Part shown: positions 7,767 through 17,333 of the stretch, piece after piece
How the letters are laid out: each line of letters begins with the position of its first letter
Numbering within the stretch: position 1 is the first letter of the stretch
NCBI GenBank assembly: GCA_947497895.1
Contig: CANMIL010000003.1
Coordinates: forward strand, 186,001 to 250,000
Reading direction: 5' to 3'
Length of the DNA: 64,000 nucleotides
DNA from: an uncultured Tenacibaculum sp.
Lineage (GTDB): Bacteria > Bacteroidota > Bacteroidia > Flavobacteriales > Flavobacteriaceae
Notes under the pieces: model-generated
What the model was told of the DNA's origin: nothing
Databases searched by the model: none
Seen by the model: the letters and a program-made list of their open reading frames with translations, nothing else
Program-made: the position numbers and the translations under genes

Positions 7767-8912
7767 TTAAACCGTCTTATTATTTAGATTCATTACAGAC
7801 AATATCACAAGAGGTATCAGCATTCCCAAATAGGATAGGTCAAATGCTTTTCCATAAATATTCTTTTCGAAACCTTCTTCAAAAACATTTAATAGCAATG
7901 TTGTCAACAACAAAGCACTTAAAACAAATAACGATATTTTAAATATTGGACCAGAAGAGCTGAACCTTCTTGATAAAAAAAAAGGAACTATTAAAGCTCC
8001 TATAATTAACAATTTTGAAGCATATTTTGTTTGATGATTGAATGGATTATTCTCAATAACTATTGCAAAATCTTCAAGAGATATCAAAATCGGGAACGTT
8101 AAAAAGAATAATGAGATCCCAATTCCAAATAGGAACCATACTTTTATTTTCGGCCTTACCTTCATAAATTCATGGAATAACATCAAAGTAAGCGGAATCA
8201 GAACTATTCCCCGAGTTAGACAGAAAAAACCAATTATTACCCCAAGTATTAACGGTTTTTTAAATGTATTTCTTTTATATGTTTCCTTCCAAAAATCAAT
8301 AAAAACAACTAGTAACAACACATTACTCATCAAATCACTTTTGGCAAAAACTTCCCACCAGTAAGCTGGCGAAGCAATCAATAATATTAAAATCGACCAT
8401 TTTTCCCTTGCTTTTCTTTTGGAAAGAAAAATCCAAGAAGTAAATACAATGAAAACGAAAACCTGTAAATAACCAACATCTCCTAACAAGTAAAAAGGCA
8501 AACCTAATAACGATAACCCAGGTAAGTTAGATGACGTTTGCCCTAAATGATCTTGTTTATTATACGGATAAACACCATTTACTATATTTTCAATAGTAAC
8601 TTCCATTGCCGACCATCGATCAACTTGTAAGTTATTCGGATCAATTGAAACATTAATCCATATAGCCGATATAACAACAACGACACTCACTAAAAGATAA
8701 CCTCCTTTTACCCGAAGATTGTGGTTAAAACTACCAGATTTTCCTAAAAAAAAGAGTGTACTCACTGTAAAAACAAAGTAAACAGCAACAATAAGATATT
8801 CAGACACGTAAGTCTGTCTCGAGCCATATTTCAGCAAAAACAAACTGTTAATTAAAATGTACAATGTTAAAGGAAAATTTCGCTTTAACTGTTCAATCAT
8901 AGCCTTTAACAT
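7767..8912 (-). CDS. polytopic membrane protein, GT-C glycosyltransferase-like
   Basis: This 381-residue protein has roughly ten hydrophobic segments and a loop after the third to fourth segment rich in polar residues (DPNNLQVDRWSAMEVTIENI, GVYPYNKQDHLGQTSSNLPG). This layout resembles GT-C / GT87-type lipid-linked sugar transferases, which carry the catalytic acid in the first large periplasmic loop. No motif gives the sugar donor or acceptor. A function in envelope glycan synthesis is an inference from topology only. It is transcribed alone, divergently from pdhB. Confidence 0.6.
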   Translation of the reverse strand: MLKAMIEQLKRNFPLTLYILINSLFLLKYGSRQTYVSEYLIVAVYFVFTVSTLFFLGKSGSFNHNLRVKGGYLLVSVVVVISAIWINVSIDPNNLQVDRWSAMEVTIENIVNGVYPYNKQDHLGQTSSNLPGLSLLGLPFYLLGDVGYLQVFVFIVFTSWIFLSKRKAREKWSILILLIASPAYWWEVFAKSDLMSNVLLLVVFIDFWKETYKRNTFKKPLILGVIIGFFCLTRGIVLIPLTLMLFHEFMKVRPKIKVWFLFGIGISLFFLTFPILISLEDFAIVIENNPFNHQTKYASKLLIIGALIVPFFLSRRFSSSGPIFKISLFVLSALLLTTLLLNVFEEGFEKNIYGKAFDLSYLGMLIPLVILSVMNLNNKTV

Positions 8913-8965
8913 TTTTATATGTCTTTTATAACAGACAAATATAATTTTTTTACATCTATTTTTAT

Positions 8966-8973
8966 TACTTTTG
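8966..8973 (+). promoter_or_regulatory. -7 promoter box of pdhB
   Basis: TACTTTTG matches the Bacteroidota housekeeping -7 consensus TAnnTTTG, followed by CG, 31 bases before the pdhB start. No clear -33 TTTG is seen. Confidence 0.55.
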
Positions 8974-9004
8974 CGTTCTTGATAAACAACTACTTATAAA
9001 ACGT

Positions 9005-9985
9005 ATGAAAACAGTACAATTTAGAGAGGCCGTTTGCGAAGCGATGAGTGAGGAAATGCGCAGAGACGAAACCATTTATTTGATTGGAGAAGAGGTTGCT
9101 GAGTATAATGGTGCTTATAAAGCGAGTAAAGGAATGCTAGACGAGTTTGGAGAAAAACGCGTTATTGATGCTCCTATTGCTGAATTAGGTTTTGGTGGTA
9201 TTGCTGTTGGTTCTGCAATGAACGGAAATCGTCCGATTGTAGAGTACATGACTTTCAATTTCTCTTTAGTAGGAATTGATCAGATTATTAACAATGCTGC
9301 TAAAATTAGACAAATGAGTGGTGGACAATTTAACTGTCCAATCGTTTTTAGAGGACCTACTGCTTCTGCAGGTCAGCTAGCTGCAACACACTCTCAAGCT
9401 TTTGAAAACTGGTTTGCTAACTGTCCTGGTTTAAAGGTAATTGTTCCTTCAAACCCATATGATGCGAAAGGTTTATTAAAGGCAGCTATTCGCGATGACG
9501 ATCCAGTTATTTTTATGGAATCAGAGCAAATGTATGGTGATAAAATGGAAATTCCAGAAGGAGAGTACATTATCCCTATTGGAGTTGCTGATATCAAAAG
9601 AGAAGGTACTGACGTTACTGTTGTTTCTTTTGGAAAAATCATTAAAGAAGCTTACAAAGCTGCAGATGAATTAGCGAAAGATGGTATTTCAGTTGAAATT
9701 ATCGATTTACGTACTGTTCGTCCAATGGATCATCAAGCTATTTTAGAATCTGTTAAGAAAACTAATAGACTTGTTATTTTGGAGGAAGCATGGCCATTCG
9801 GAAGTGTTTCTTCAGAAATCACTTATAGAATTCAAGATGAAGCATTTGATTATTTAGATGCTCCAATTAAAAGAATTACTACAGCGGATACACCGGCGCC
9901 ATATTCTCCAGTATTGTTGGAAAAATGGTTACCAAATTCCAACGATGTTGTAAAAGCAGTTAAAGAAGTAATGTATATCAAATAA
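9005..9985 (+). CDS. pdhB: pyruvate dehydrogenase E1 component, beta subunit
   Basis: The beta chain of the thiamine-diphosphate E1 enzyme of the pyruvate dehydrogenase complex, which decarboxylates pyruvate and transfers the acetyl group to E2. The 326 residues show the pyrimidine-binding transketolase domain (RVIDAPIAELGFGGIAVGSAMNG, VEYMTFNFSLVGIDQI) and the C-terminal transketolase domain (DVTVVSFGKIIKEA, IEIIDLRTVRPMD, EEAWPFGSVSSEI, ADTPAPYSP). Pyruvate rather than branched-chain 2-oxoacid specificity is inferred from overall resemblance to flavobacterial PdhB. The alpha subunit and E2 are not in the window, so pdhB is encoded apart from them here. It has its own promoter and a strong terminator. 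Confidence 0.93.
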   Translation: MKTVQFREAVCEAMSEEMRRDETIYLIGEEVAEYNGAYKASKGMLDEFGEKRVIDAPIAELGFGGIAVGSAMNGNRPIVEYMTFNFSLVGIDQIINNAAKIRQMSGGQFNCPIVFRGPTASAGQLAATHSQAFENWFANCPGLKVIVPSNPYDAKGLLKAAIRDDDPVIFMESEQMYGDKMEIPEGEYIIPIGVADIKREGTDVTVVSFGKIIKEAYKAADELAKDGISVEIIDLRTVRPMDHQAILESVKKTNRLVILEEAWPFGSVSSEITYRIQDEAFDYLDAPIKRITTADTPAPYSPVLLEKWLPNSNDVVKAVKEVMYIK

Positions 9986-10009
9986 TCTTACTGAAACTGG
10001 AAAATAATA

Positions 10010-10046
10010 CAAAATCCTTTTGATTTCAATAATCAAAAGGATTTTG
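10010..10046 (+). terminator. terminator of pdhB
   Basis: AAAATCCTTTTGATT and AATCAAAAGGATTTT form a perfect 15-bp stem with a 5-nt loop. Confidence 0.75.
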
Positions 10047-10061
10047 CGGTAAAAAACGAGA

Positions 10062-12566
10062 ATGAAAAATAAAATTTTACACTTACTCCTCCTGATAACC
10101 ACCTCAGTAAGTGCACAACTCACATTAAAAGGGAAAATTGTTGACGAATTTGACAATCCGTTACCTTTTGTGAATGTTGTTTTACAAAAAACAACACATG
10201 GAACTGTAACCGACGATGACGGTAAGTTCTTACTGAAAACGAAGAAGTATCGAGGCATTTTAGAAATATCATTTGTTGGGTTTGAAACACAAACTATAAA
10301 GGTTAGTGAAAACACAAAGTACCTAAACATTATCTTAAAAGAAGAGTCAAATCAACTGGAGGAAGTTGTTGTTGTCACAAAGCCTAAAAAACGATTAAAG
10401 AAAGAAGAGAATCCTGCTTACAAAATTTTAAAAGAGCATTGGAAAAGAAAACGAAAGCTCGGCCTAAACCTAGTTAATCACTATCAATACAAAAAGCATT
10501 CAGCCATTGAAATCGGCTTAAACAATTTAGATACTGTTTTTCTAAAAAGTGTTTTTAAGAAAAATTATGATAAAGAAATTAAACAGGTAAAATATGATAA
10601 CGATGGAGTTAACTACTATATCCCTGTTTACTTGCAAGAAACTATTACCCAAGTTTATGGTGATAATAAAAACAACAATGTAAGAGAAGATATTAAAGCT
10701 GAAAAAGAAGAAGGATTGGGTGCTCAAGGATTTGTTTTCGATAGGATGTCGAACACCTTTCAAAACGTTGATATTTTTAGAAATAACATCAGACTTCTTC
10801 AAAAATCATTTGTAAGCCCTTTATCTTCGAACGGGTTTGCTACTTACGATTATGTATTGTACGACAGTATCGTAAAAAATGATCAAAAACTTTACAATAT
10901 TTACTTCTTCCCGAGAAGAGATGGTGATCTTGCCTTTCAAGGGAATGTATGGATTGCCGATAAAAACTATTCTGTTAGAAGAATAAAAATGGCCGTTCAT
11001 AAAAGTATCAACCTTAACTTTGTAAGAGGGTTAAGTTTTGACAAAGAGTTTGAAGTAAAAAACGACAGTATTTACTTACCTACCAAGAACGTATATGATG
11101 GAGATTTTACGTTGGTTGATAAAAATGACACAAACAAAGGGCTTACCATTAGAAAAACTATCACTTTTAGTGATTATATTCTAGACAAACCTAAACCTGA
11201 TAATTTTTACTTAGAATCGGTTGAAAAAATTAGACCAGATCAGTTTAAAAAGGATGAAGCGTTCTGGGATAAATCAGGAAAAATTGTTGATGAAGACACC
11301 TACACCTTAATCAATACTGTAAAAAAGAAGAAAAAAATACAAACCATAACTGGTTTTATTAATACCATTGCCAACGGTTATTTTAATACAGGAAAGAATT
11401 TCCAATTGGGTCCTTTCTGGACATTATTTGCCAATAACCAGGTAGAAGGGTTCAGAACGAAACTTGGTTTTAGAACCTTTAAAACTAAAGATGATAGATT
11501 TAGAGTTGGCGGACATCTTGCCTACGGTTTTAAAGACAAAAAGTTTAAGTATGGTTTAGAGGGTAAATACTTGCTTTCATATCAACCGAGAATCGCTGTC
11601 GGATTGGCCTATCAAAATGACATTGAACAACTAGGTAGTAGTTTATTAAACACTACTCAACTATTAGGAAATAGCTTTGGTACTACTGCATTATTCAATC
11701 GTGGAGACAACTTTTTTTTATCAAAAGTTCATAAAATTGCCACGAACTTCGATTATCAGATAAAACTAAACCTACATGTTGGATTTAATCTCTCTCATTC
11801 GAGAATACGTTCTGCTTCTGAAGCAGATTTCTCTATGAGCTATGTTGATGAAAACGGTAATTTAAGATCACAAATAACCGATGTAGCTTCTGACTTGTAT
11901 ATTTCTTATACTCCTGGACGTTTTGTTTACGGTTTAGGTGTTGAACGTAGATTTGGTCGTAACATTTTTCCAACTTTAGTTTTCAATTATAGAAAAGGTT
12001 ATAAAGGCCCATTCAACGGAACGCATAGCTATGACAAAATCCAGTTTAAATACAACCACCCAATATTATTAGGTGAGCTAGGATTATTAGATGCTACTTT
12101 TGAAGGAGGAAAAACTTTTGGAACTGTCCCAATCGGATTATTAAATGCTATTCCTGCAAACCAATCATTTTCATTAGTAAAAAACACTTTCGCTTTACTT
12201 AATTATTACGATTTTGTTACTGACACTTATGCTGCTACTCATTTAGAGCACCACTTTAATGGTTTTATTTTTAATAGAATTCCTTTATTGAAGAAATTAA
12301 AGCTTAGAAGTTTGGTTACATTTAGAGCCGCTTACGGTAGTATTTCAGATGCCAATAGAGCAATCAGTCGATCTAACATCAACTACAACACGCCTAACGA
12401 TTTATACTATGAATACGGTGTTGGTGTTGAAAATATTGGATATGGAAACCTTCGTTTCCTAAGAATTGATGCTATTTGGAGAAGTAATTATGCGCCTCCT
12501 GAAGGAGCTTTAGTTTCACCGACTCCAAAGTTTGCTATTCGAATTGGTATTAAACCAGGCTTATAA
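10062..12566 (+). CDS. DUF5686 / carboxypeptidase-regulatory-like outer-membrane protein
   Basis: The 834-residue protein begins with a signal peptide (cleavage after about ...SVSA). A CarboxypepD_reg-like beta-sandwich follows at about 20-100 (LKGKIVDEFDNPLPFVNVVLQ, TVTDDDGKFLLKTKK, ISFVGFETQTIKV), typical of the N-terminus of Bacteroidota outer-membrane proteins. The remaining ~700 residues match the DUF5686 type: a mixed domain, then a C-terminal barrel with many alternating aromatic/glycine strands (FRVGGHLAYGFKDKKFKYG, YTPGRFVYGLGVERRFGRN). TonB-dependent receptors share the N-terminal domain, but no plug domain is seen. The function of the family is unknown; an envelope location is well supported. 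It is a single gene between pdhB and ppa. Confidence 0.85.
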   Translation: MKNKILHLLLLITTSVSAQLTLKGKIVDEFDNPLPFVNVVLQKTTHGTVTDDDGKFLLKTKKYRGILEISFVGFETQTIKVSENTKYLNIILKEESNQLEEVVVVTKPKKRLKKEENPAYKILKEHWKRKRKLGLNLVNHYQYKKHSAIEIGLNNLDTVFLKSVFKKNYDKEIKQVKYDNDGVNYYIPVYLQETITQVYGDNKNNNVREDIKAEKEEGLGAQGFVFDRMSNTFQNVDIFRNNIRLLQKSFVSPLSSNGFATYDYVLYDSIVKNDQKLYNIYFFPRRDGDLAFQGNVWIADKNYSVRRIKMAVHKSINLNFVRGLSFDKEFEVKNDSIYLPTKNVYDGDFTLVDKNDTNKGLTIRKTITFSDYILDKPKPDNFYLESVEKIRPDQFKKDEAFWDKSGKIVDEDTYTLINTVKKKKKIQTITGFINTIANGYFNTGKNFQLGPFWTLFANNQVEGFRTKLGFRTFKTKDDRFRVGGHLAYGFKDKKFKYGLEGKYLLSYQPRIAVGLAYQNDIEQLGSSLLNTTQLLGNSFGTTALFNRGDNFFLSKVHKIATNFDYQIKLNLHVGFNLSHSRIRSASEADFSMSYVDENGNLRSQITDVASDLYISYTPGRFVYGLGVERRFGRNIFPTLVFNYRKGYKGPFNGTHSYDKIQFKYNHPILLGELGLLDATFEGGKTFGTVPIGLLNAIPANQSFSLVKNTFALLNYYDFVTDTYAATHLEHHFNGFIFNRIPLLKKLKLRSLVTFRAAYGSISDANRAISRSNINYNTPNDLYYEYGVGVENIGYGNLRFLRIDAIWRSNYAPPEGALVSPTPKFAIRIGIKPGL

Positions 12567-12624
12567 CCATAGATTTAACTATAAAATAACAGCGTTTTTT
12601 ACATGCAAAATGCCAAAAAATGGC

Positions 12625-12632
12625 TACTTTTG
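12625..12632 (+). promoter_or_regulatory. -7 promoter box of ppa
   Basis: TACTTTTG, followed by CAC, matches TAnnTTTG and lies 40 bases before the ppa start at 12673. It also supports that start rather than the in-frame upstream ATG codons, which lie before the box. Confidence 0.6.
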
Positions 12633-12672
12633 CACACCTATTTTAGAAAACGAAGATAAGTTAACAAACAAT

Positions 12673-13200
12673 ATGACTGCAAAAGAAAAACAAACAGTAG
12701 ATGTTTTAATTGAAATACCTAAAGGAAGTAGAAACAAATATGAGTATGACTTCGAGTTAAAAAAGATTCGTTTCGACAGAATGTTATTCTCTTCTATGAT
12801 GTACCCTGGTGATTACGGATTTATTCCAAAAACCTTAGCATTAGACGGAGATCCTTTAGATGTATTAGTTTTAGGTGCAGAACCAACTTTTCCTATGTGT
12901 GTAATGGAAGTTAAGCCAATCGGTGTTTTCCACATGGCTGACGAAAAAGGTCCAGACGAAAAAATAGTTTGTGTTCCTGTTTCTGATCCTATTTGGAATA
13001 AGTACAACGATCTTTCAGATTTAAATCCACACAGAAAAGAAGAAATCACTCACTTCTTCCAAGTTTATAAAGATCTTGAAAAGAAAAAAGTTGATGTTGG
13101 AGATTGGGGTGATGCAGATGAAGCATATGACATTCTTCAAAAGTGCATCGATCGTTATGAAGAAAGCGAGCACAGCCAAAAAGAAAGCTTTATTATCTAA
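12673..13200 (+). CDS. ppa: soluble inorganic pyrophosphatase, family I
   Basis: Hydrolyses pyrophosphate to two phosphates in the cytoplasm, driving biosynthetic reactions. The 175 residues from Met12673 (MTAKEKQTVDVLIEIPKGS) match the family I length. Active-site stretches include EIPKGSRNKYEYD, MMYPGDYGFIPKT, the signature DGDPLDVLVL with its metal-binding aspartates, and DEKIVCVPVSDP. The frame is open further upstream, but those residues have no similarity to the family and precede the promoter box. It lies next to the membrane pyrophosphatase gene, with a terminator between them. Both consume the same substrate, and only the next one conserves the energy as an ion gradient. Confidence 0.96.
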   Translation: MTAKEKQTVDVLIEIPKGSRNKYEYDFELKKIRFDRMLFSSMMYPGDYGFIPKTLALDGDPLDVLVLGAEPTFPMCVMEVKPIGVFHMADEKGPDEKIVCVPVSDPIWNKYNDLSDLNPHRKEEITHFFQVYKDLEKKKVDVGDWGDADEAYDILQKCIDRYEESEHSQKESFII

Positions 13201-13224
13201 GCTTATCCGAAGGATAACAATATT

Positions 13225-13257
13225 AAAAACTCTCAGAAAATTCTGAGAGTTTTTTTA
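13225..13257 (+). terminator. terminator of ppa
   Basis: AACTCTCAGAA / TTCTGAGAGTT stem followed by a T7 run, 28 bases after the ppa stop. Confidence 0.85.
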
Positions 13258-13313
13258 TTACCCATTGATTTAGTTATATTTACGGAACTATAACTAATCA
13301 AATAACAAAAAAC

Positions 13314-15704
13314 ATGAAACAAAACATGGTTTATGTGCCCATTATTCTGGCATTATTAGGACTTATTTTTATGTACATAAAAATGGTTTGGGTTAAAAAA
13401 CAAGATGCGGGAAATGAAAAAATGCAATCGATCTCAAAAAGTATTAAAGAAGGAGCTCTTGCATTCTTAGCCGCCGAATATCGCATTTTACTTATCTTCG
13501 TAATTATCGCTTCTCTTGCCTTATTCGGAATTTCACAAATAGTAGAAACAACAAGTATAATGATTGTTCCAGCATTTATTATTGGAGCAATTTTTTCAGC
13601 TTTAGCTGGAAATATAGGAATGAGAATTGCAACCGATGCAAATGCTCGTACAGCCGAAGCTGCCAAAACTAGTTTACCACAAGCCTTAAAAGTATCTTTT
13701 GGAGGTGGAACGGTTATGGGATTAGGTGTTGCTGGTTTAGCCGTTTTAGGGCTAGGATTATTCTTTTTATTATTTCTAAACCAATTTCTTACTGATGGCG
13801 GTAACTTCTACACTGAAATGACTGTTGTTTTAGAAGCATTAGCTGGTTTTTCTTTAGGTGCTGAATCTATTGCTCTTTTCGCAAGAGTTGGAGGAGGTAT
13901 TTATACTAAAGCTGCTGACGTTGGTGCAGATTTAGTTGGAAAAGTAGAAGCTGGAATTCCTGAAGACGATCCGAGAAACCCTGCCACGATTGCAGATAAT
14001 GTGGGTGATAATGTAGGAGATGTTGCTGGTATGGGAGCTGATTTATTCGGTTCGTACGTTGCAACGGTGTTAGCTGCCATGGTATTAGGAAATTATGTTA
14101 TTCGTGATATGTCTGTTAGTACCGCTTATACTGATGATTTTAATGGTTTAGGACCAATTCTTCTTCCTTTAGTTATTGCTGGAGTTGGAATTGTAGCCTC
14201 TATCATTGGAACTTTCTTAGTAGGTATTAAAGATAATACTGCGAAAGAAGCTCAAGTTCAAAAAGCATTAGATTTAGGGAACTGGGTTTCAATTGTAATT
14301 ACCTTAGCTGCAAGTTATTTTTTAATTCAATGGATGCTTCCGGAAACTTTAAAAATGAGTTATTTCGGAGAAGGAATCCAAGATGTTGCCTCAATTAATG
14401 TATTTTGGGCAGCCTGTATTGGTTTAGCTGTTGGAGCCTTAATTTCTATGGTAACTTCTTACTACACTAGTTTGGGTAAAAAACCTGTTTTAGATATTGT
14501 TCAAAACAGTGCTACCGGAGCAGGAACTAACATTATTGCTGGTTTGGCCGTTGGTATGAAATCTACCTTCTTATCAGTATTACTATTTGCTGCTGCGATT
14601 TATGGTTCTTATTATTTTGCTGGATTCTACGGAGTAGCATTAGCTGCATCAGCAATGATGGCAACTACCGCCATGCAGTTAGCCATTGACGCATTCGGAC
14701 CTATTGCTGATAATGCAGGAGGTGTTGCCGAAATGAGTGAATTAGAAGATCACGTTCGTGAACGTACTGATATTTTAGATTCTGTTGGAAATACAACAGC
14801 TGCCGTAGGTAAAGGATTTGCAATTGCCTCAGCTGCATTAACTGCTTTGGCTTTATTCGCAGCTTACGTAACCTTTACAGGTATTGATGGAATTAATATT
14901 TTCAAAGCTGATGTTTTAGCCGCTCTATTTATTGGAGGGATGATTCCTGTTATTTTCTCAGCTTTAGCAATGCAATCTGTTGGAAAAGCTGCCATGGAAA
15001 TGGTACACGAAGTTCGTAGACAGTTTAGAGAAATTCCTGGAATTATGGAAGGAACCGGAACTCCTGAATATGCAAAGTGTGTTGATATTTCGACAAAAGC
15101 TGCTTTAAGAGAAATGTTATTACCTGGTTTAATCACCATTATTACTCCAATAATTATCGGACTAATATTTGGAGCTGAACCTTTAGGTGGTTATATGGCT
15201 GGAGTTTGTGTTTCTGGTGTTATGTGGGCTATTTTCCAAAACAATGCTGGAGGTGCTTGGGATAATGCTAAAAAATCATTTGAAGCTGGTGTTGAAATCA
15301 ATGGAGAAATGACGTACAAGGGGTCTGATGCCCATAAAGCTGCCGTTACTGGTGATACAGTAGGAGATCCATTTAAAGACACATCAGGACCTTCTATGAA
15401 CATTTTAATTAAATTAACTTGTTTAGTTGGATTAGTAATTGCTCCAATTTTAGGAGGACATGCTTCTGGTGAGCACCATGCAAGTCAAGAAATTAAAAAA
15501 GAAGTAAAAGTTAAAGTGAAAGCTTCAAATTCTGATGATGCTGTCGCTACTATAACAACAACTACTACTAAAGATGGTCAAACAGTTACTGAAACGAAAG
15601 AGTTAAAAGGAACTGTTGAAGAAATAGAAAAGAAAGCTGAAGAGCTTTCTAAAGAAGTTGAAAATGCTGAAATAAAAATTAAAAAAGTAGTCACTAAAGA
15701 ATAG
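13314..15704 (+). CDS. hppA: membrane-bound ion-pumping pyrophosphatase
   Basis: This protein couples pyrophosphate hydrolysis to Na+ and/or H+ export across the inner membrane. The 796 residues include the catalytic core [20 protein letters not shown]...[27 protein letters not shown], and the later [27 protein letters not shown] and [15 protein letters not shown]. The K+-dependence position ([10 protein letters not shown], with Ala rather than the Lys of GNTTKA) indicates the K+-stimulated class, many of which are Na+ pumps. After the last membrane segment there is an unusual hydrophilic tail of about 75 residues, rich in Lys, Glu and Thr ([19 protein letters not shown]), with no recognised function. 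A -7-like box TATATTTA lies at 13275-13282. Confidence 0.95.
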   Translation: MKQNMVYVPIILALLGLIFMYIKMVWVKKQDAGNEKMQSISKSIKEGALAFLAAEYRILLIFVIIASLALFGISQIVETTSIMIVPAFIIGAIFSALAGNIGMRIATDANARTAEAAKTSLPQALKVSFGGGTVMGLGVAGLAVLGLGLFFLLFLNQFLTDGGNFYTEMTVVLEALAGFSLGAESIALFARVGGGIYTKAADVGADLVGKVEAGIPEDDPRNPATIADNVGDNVGDVAGMGADLFGSYVATVLAAMVLGNYVIRDMSVSTAYTDDFNGLGPILLPLVIAGVGIVASIIGTFLVGIKDNTAKEAQVQKALDLGNWVSIVITLAASYFLIQWMLPETLKMSYFGEGIQDVASINVFWAACIGLAVGALISMVTSYYTSLGKKPVLDIVQNSATGAGTNIIAGLAVGMKSTFLSVLLFAAAIYGSYYFAGFYGVALAASAMMATTAMQLAIDAFGPIADNAGGVAEMSELEDHVRERTDILDSVGNTTAAVGKGFAIASAALTALALFAAYVTFTGIDGINIFKADVLAALFIGGMIPVIFSALAMQSVGKAAMEMVHEVRRQFREIPGIMEGTGTPEYAKCVDISTKAALREMLLPGLITIITPIIIGLIFGAEPLGGYMAGVCVSGVMWAIFQNNAGGAWDNAKKSFEAGVEINGEMTYKGSDAHKAAVTGDTVGDPFKDTSGPSMNILIKLTCLVGLVIAPILGGHASGEHHASQEIKKEVKVKVKASNSDDAVATITTTTTKDGQTVTETKELKGTVEEIEKKAEELSKEVENAEIKIKKVVTKE

Positions 15705-15725
15705 TAACTGACTTCAAAATATAAG

Positions 15726-15755
15726 AAAACCTCTGACTATTGTTGGAGGTTTTTT
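15726..15755. terminator. bidirectional terminator between hppA and pxpC
   Basis: AAAACCTC / GAGGTTTT stem around a 12-nt loop, with T6 on the plus side and A4 on the other. It lies between the convergent hppA and pxpC genes and touches the pxpC stop codon. Confidence 0.65.
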
Positions 15756-16602
15756 ATTTTAACACAAATCGAAGTTTGTCATTTGTTGTTTTCTGTGCTA
15801 ACCTGTTGATTCCTTCTTCACTCAACTGTAAAACTCTTGGGTATCCACCAGTAACTTGACAATCTCTCATTAAAACCACTAGTTTTCCCGAAGGTGTCAG
15901 TTGCACTGTTCCTGGTAAAACCGCAGAGGTTAACATCGACTCCAAATTGTTAGGAATTTCTTCTTTTAAACGATACCCCATTCTACTATTATCTCCTGAT
16001 ATTGTAAATATTTTAGCTGTAAGTGATTCTTTCTGTTGCGTTGATAACATAGTAAATTCAGGACCTTGTGAACATTCAATTTCTTCAGAAAAAAAATGAG
16101 TTTTAGGTGTTTTAACTGCAGCTCTTTGCCCATCAAACTTATATTTTGTCTGAGAATTTAACCTAAGTAGCATTCCCTTTTCTAACTTTATTTTTGGAGT
16201 AATTCCTTGATACCAACTTCTACTTCCTAACACTTCCGCTATATCGAACCCTCCTTTCACAGCAATATAAGTTCTTGCACCATGTTTTCTTCTTCCAAAA
16301 CGTATTTGACTTCCGCTCTGTGCTAGAAACGGAACGTTTAATCTTATGAGTTGATCATCCAAACGAACAGAAAAGTCTGCACCTGAAATACAGAAATAGC
16401 AATCTTCTAAAATCTCTAGCCGAACACCACCAAAAAACACCTCCAAAACAGCATGGTTTAAACTATTTCCAAGTAAAACATTGGCTAGCTTTGCAGAATA
16501 GGAATCCATAGCTCCCGAAACAGGAACCCCTTTGCTACCATATCCCCTTCTACCTAAATCTTGTATAGAAACATAAAATCCTGATGACAAAACCCGTATC
16601 AT
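15754..16602 (-). CDS. pxpC: 5-oxoprolinase subunit C (biotin-dependent carboxyltransferase-like domain)
   Basis: One of three subunits of the prokaryotic ATP-dependent 5-oxoprolinase (PxpABC), which opens 5-oxoproline (pyroglutamate) to glutamate. The 282 residues show DLGRRGYGSKGVPVSGAMDS near the start, YIAVKGGFD in the middle and DCQVTGGYPRVLQLS near the end, all typical of the KipA/PxpC family. The start overlaps the pxpB stop by 4 bases, so the two are translationally coupled. It is the last gene of the transporter-pxpA-pxpB-pxpC operon. Confidence 0.93.
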   Translation of the reverse strand: MIRVLSSGFYVSIQDLGRRGYGSKGVPVSGAMDSYSAKLANVLLGNSLNHAVLEVFFGGVRLEILEDCYFCISGADFSVRLDDQLIRLNVPFLAQSGSQIRFGRRKHGARTYIAVKGGFDIAEVLGSRSWYQGITPKIKLEKGMLLRLNSQTKYKFDGQRAAVKTPKTHFFSEEIECSQGPEFTMLSTQQKESLTAKIFTISGDNSRMGYRLKEEIPNNLESMLTSAVLPGTVQLTPSGKLVVLMRDCQVTGGYPRVLQLSEEGINRLAQKTTNDKLRFVLK

Positions 16603-17333
16603 AACAACTCTTTTTTCAATGTGTAAGACCTAGAATCTACCTCCTTGAGTATATCGTTATATTCCTTTTCACTCACTGAGTAAAATTTTAAACGATCTCC
16701 TGACTCTGCGAAACAAGGATTCTCGCTGCTCAGATCAAAAAATGAAATTGGAGTTCTCCCTATAATATTCCAGCCTCCTGGGCTTTCCATTGGGTACACA
16801 CCTGTTTGAGTTCCTCCAATGGCTATGGATCCTTGCGCTACTTTCAACCTCGGATTGGCTTTACGGTCGGTATGAAGTCTTTTGTCCAATCCACCTAAAT
16901 ATAAAAAGCCGGGTAAAAAGCCAATAAAAAAAACCACATAAACTAGATCAGTATGAAGTTTAATAATGCTATCTATTGACATGTTCTTGCTTTGAGCCAT
17001 TTCCTCCAAATCGATTCCGAATTTAGATTCATAACATACCGGTATTTTCCAAAGAGTCTTTTCTCTATTCTCGGAAATTGAGTCTCCATTCCGTACTTTG
17101 TTTAAATCACTTATCAAGCCTTCATGATTGTCGATCTCATTTTTGAATACGAGTGTTAACGAATGATATCCCACTATCAAATCGTTTAAATCGAAAAGTC
17201 CTGAATTACCAATCTTATATTTAAAGTCGATGATATCATTCAAAATAGACTCATCAACCTTCTTTTCCCATTCAATTAAAAGAGCTTTTTCACCAAAGCG
17301 TTTATATGTTATATGAAATACTCTCAATATCAA
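16599..17333 (-). CDS. pxpB: 5-oxoprolinase subunit B (KipI-like)
   Basis: The 244-residue subunit that pairs with PxpC. Family features: the stretch GFLPGFLYLGGLDKRLHTDRKANPR, then VAQGSIAIGGTQTGVYPMESPGGWNIIGRTP. The B. subtilis homologue KipI is also known as an inhibitor of the sporulation kinase KinA, but in a flavobacterium the metabolic role fits better. It overlaps both neighbours by 4 bases (ATGA-type junctions). Confidence 0.93.
   Translation of the reverse strand: MILRVFHITYKRFGEKALLIEWEKKVDESILNDIIDFKYKIGNSGLFDLNDLIVGYHSLTLVFKNEIDNHEGLISDLNKVRNGDSISENREKTLWKIPVCYESKFGIDLEEMAQSKNMSIDSIIKLHTDLVYVVFFIGFLPGFLYLGGLDKRLHTDRKANPRLKVAQGSIAIGGTQTGVYPMESPGGWNIIGRTPISFFDLSSENPCFAESGDRLKFYSVSEKEYNDILKEVDSRSYTLKKELL

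Noticed and set aside
12532..12672. Upstream extension of ppa
   Set aside because: Overlaps the DUF5686 gene end, precedes the promoter box, and encodes residues unlike family I pyrophosphatases.
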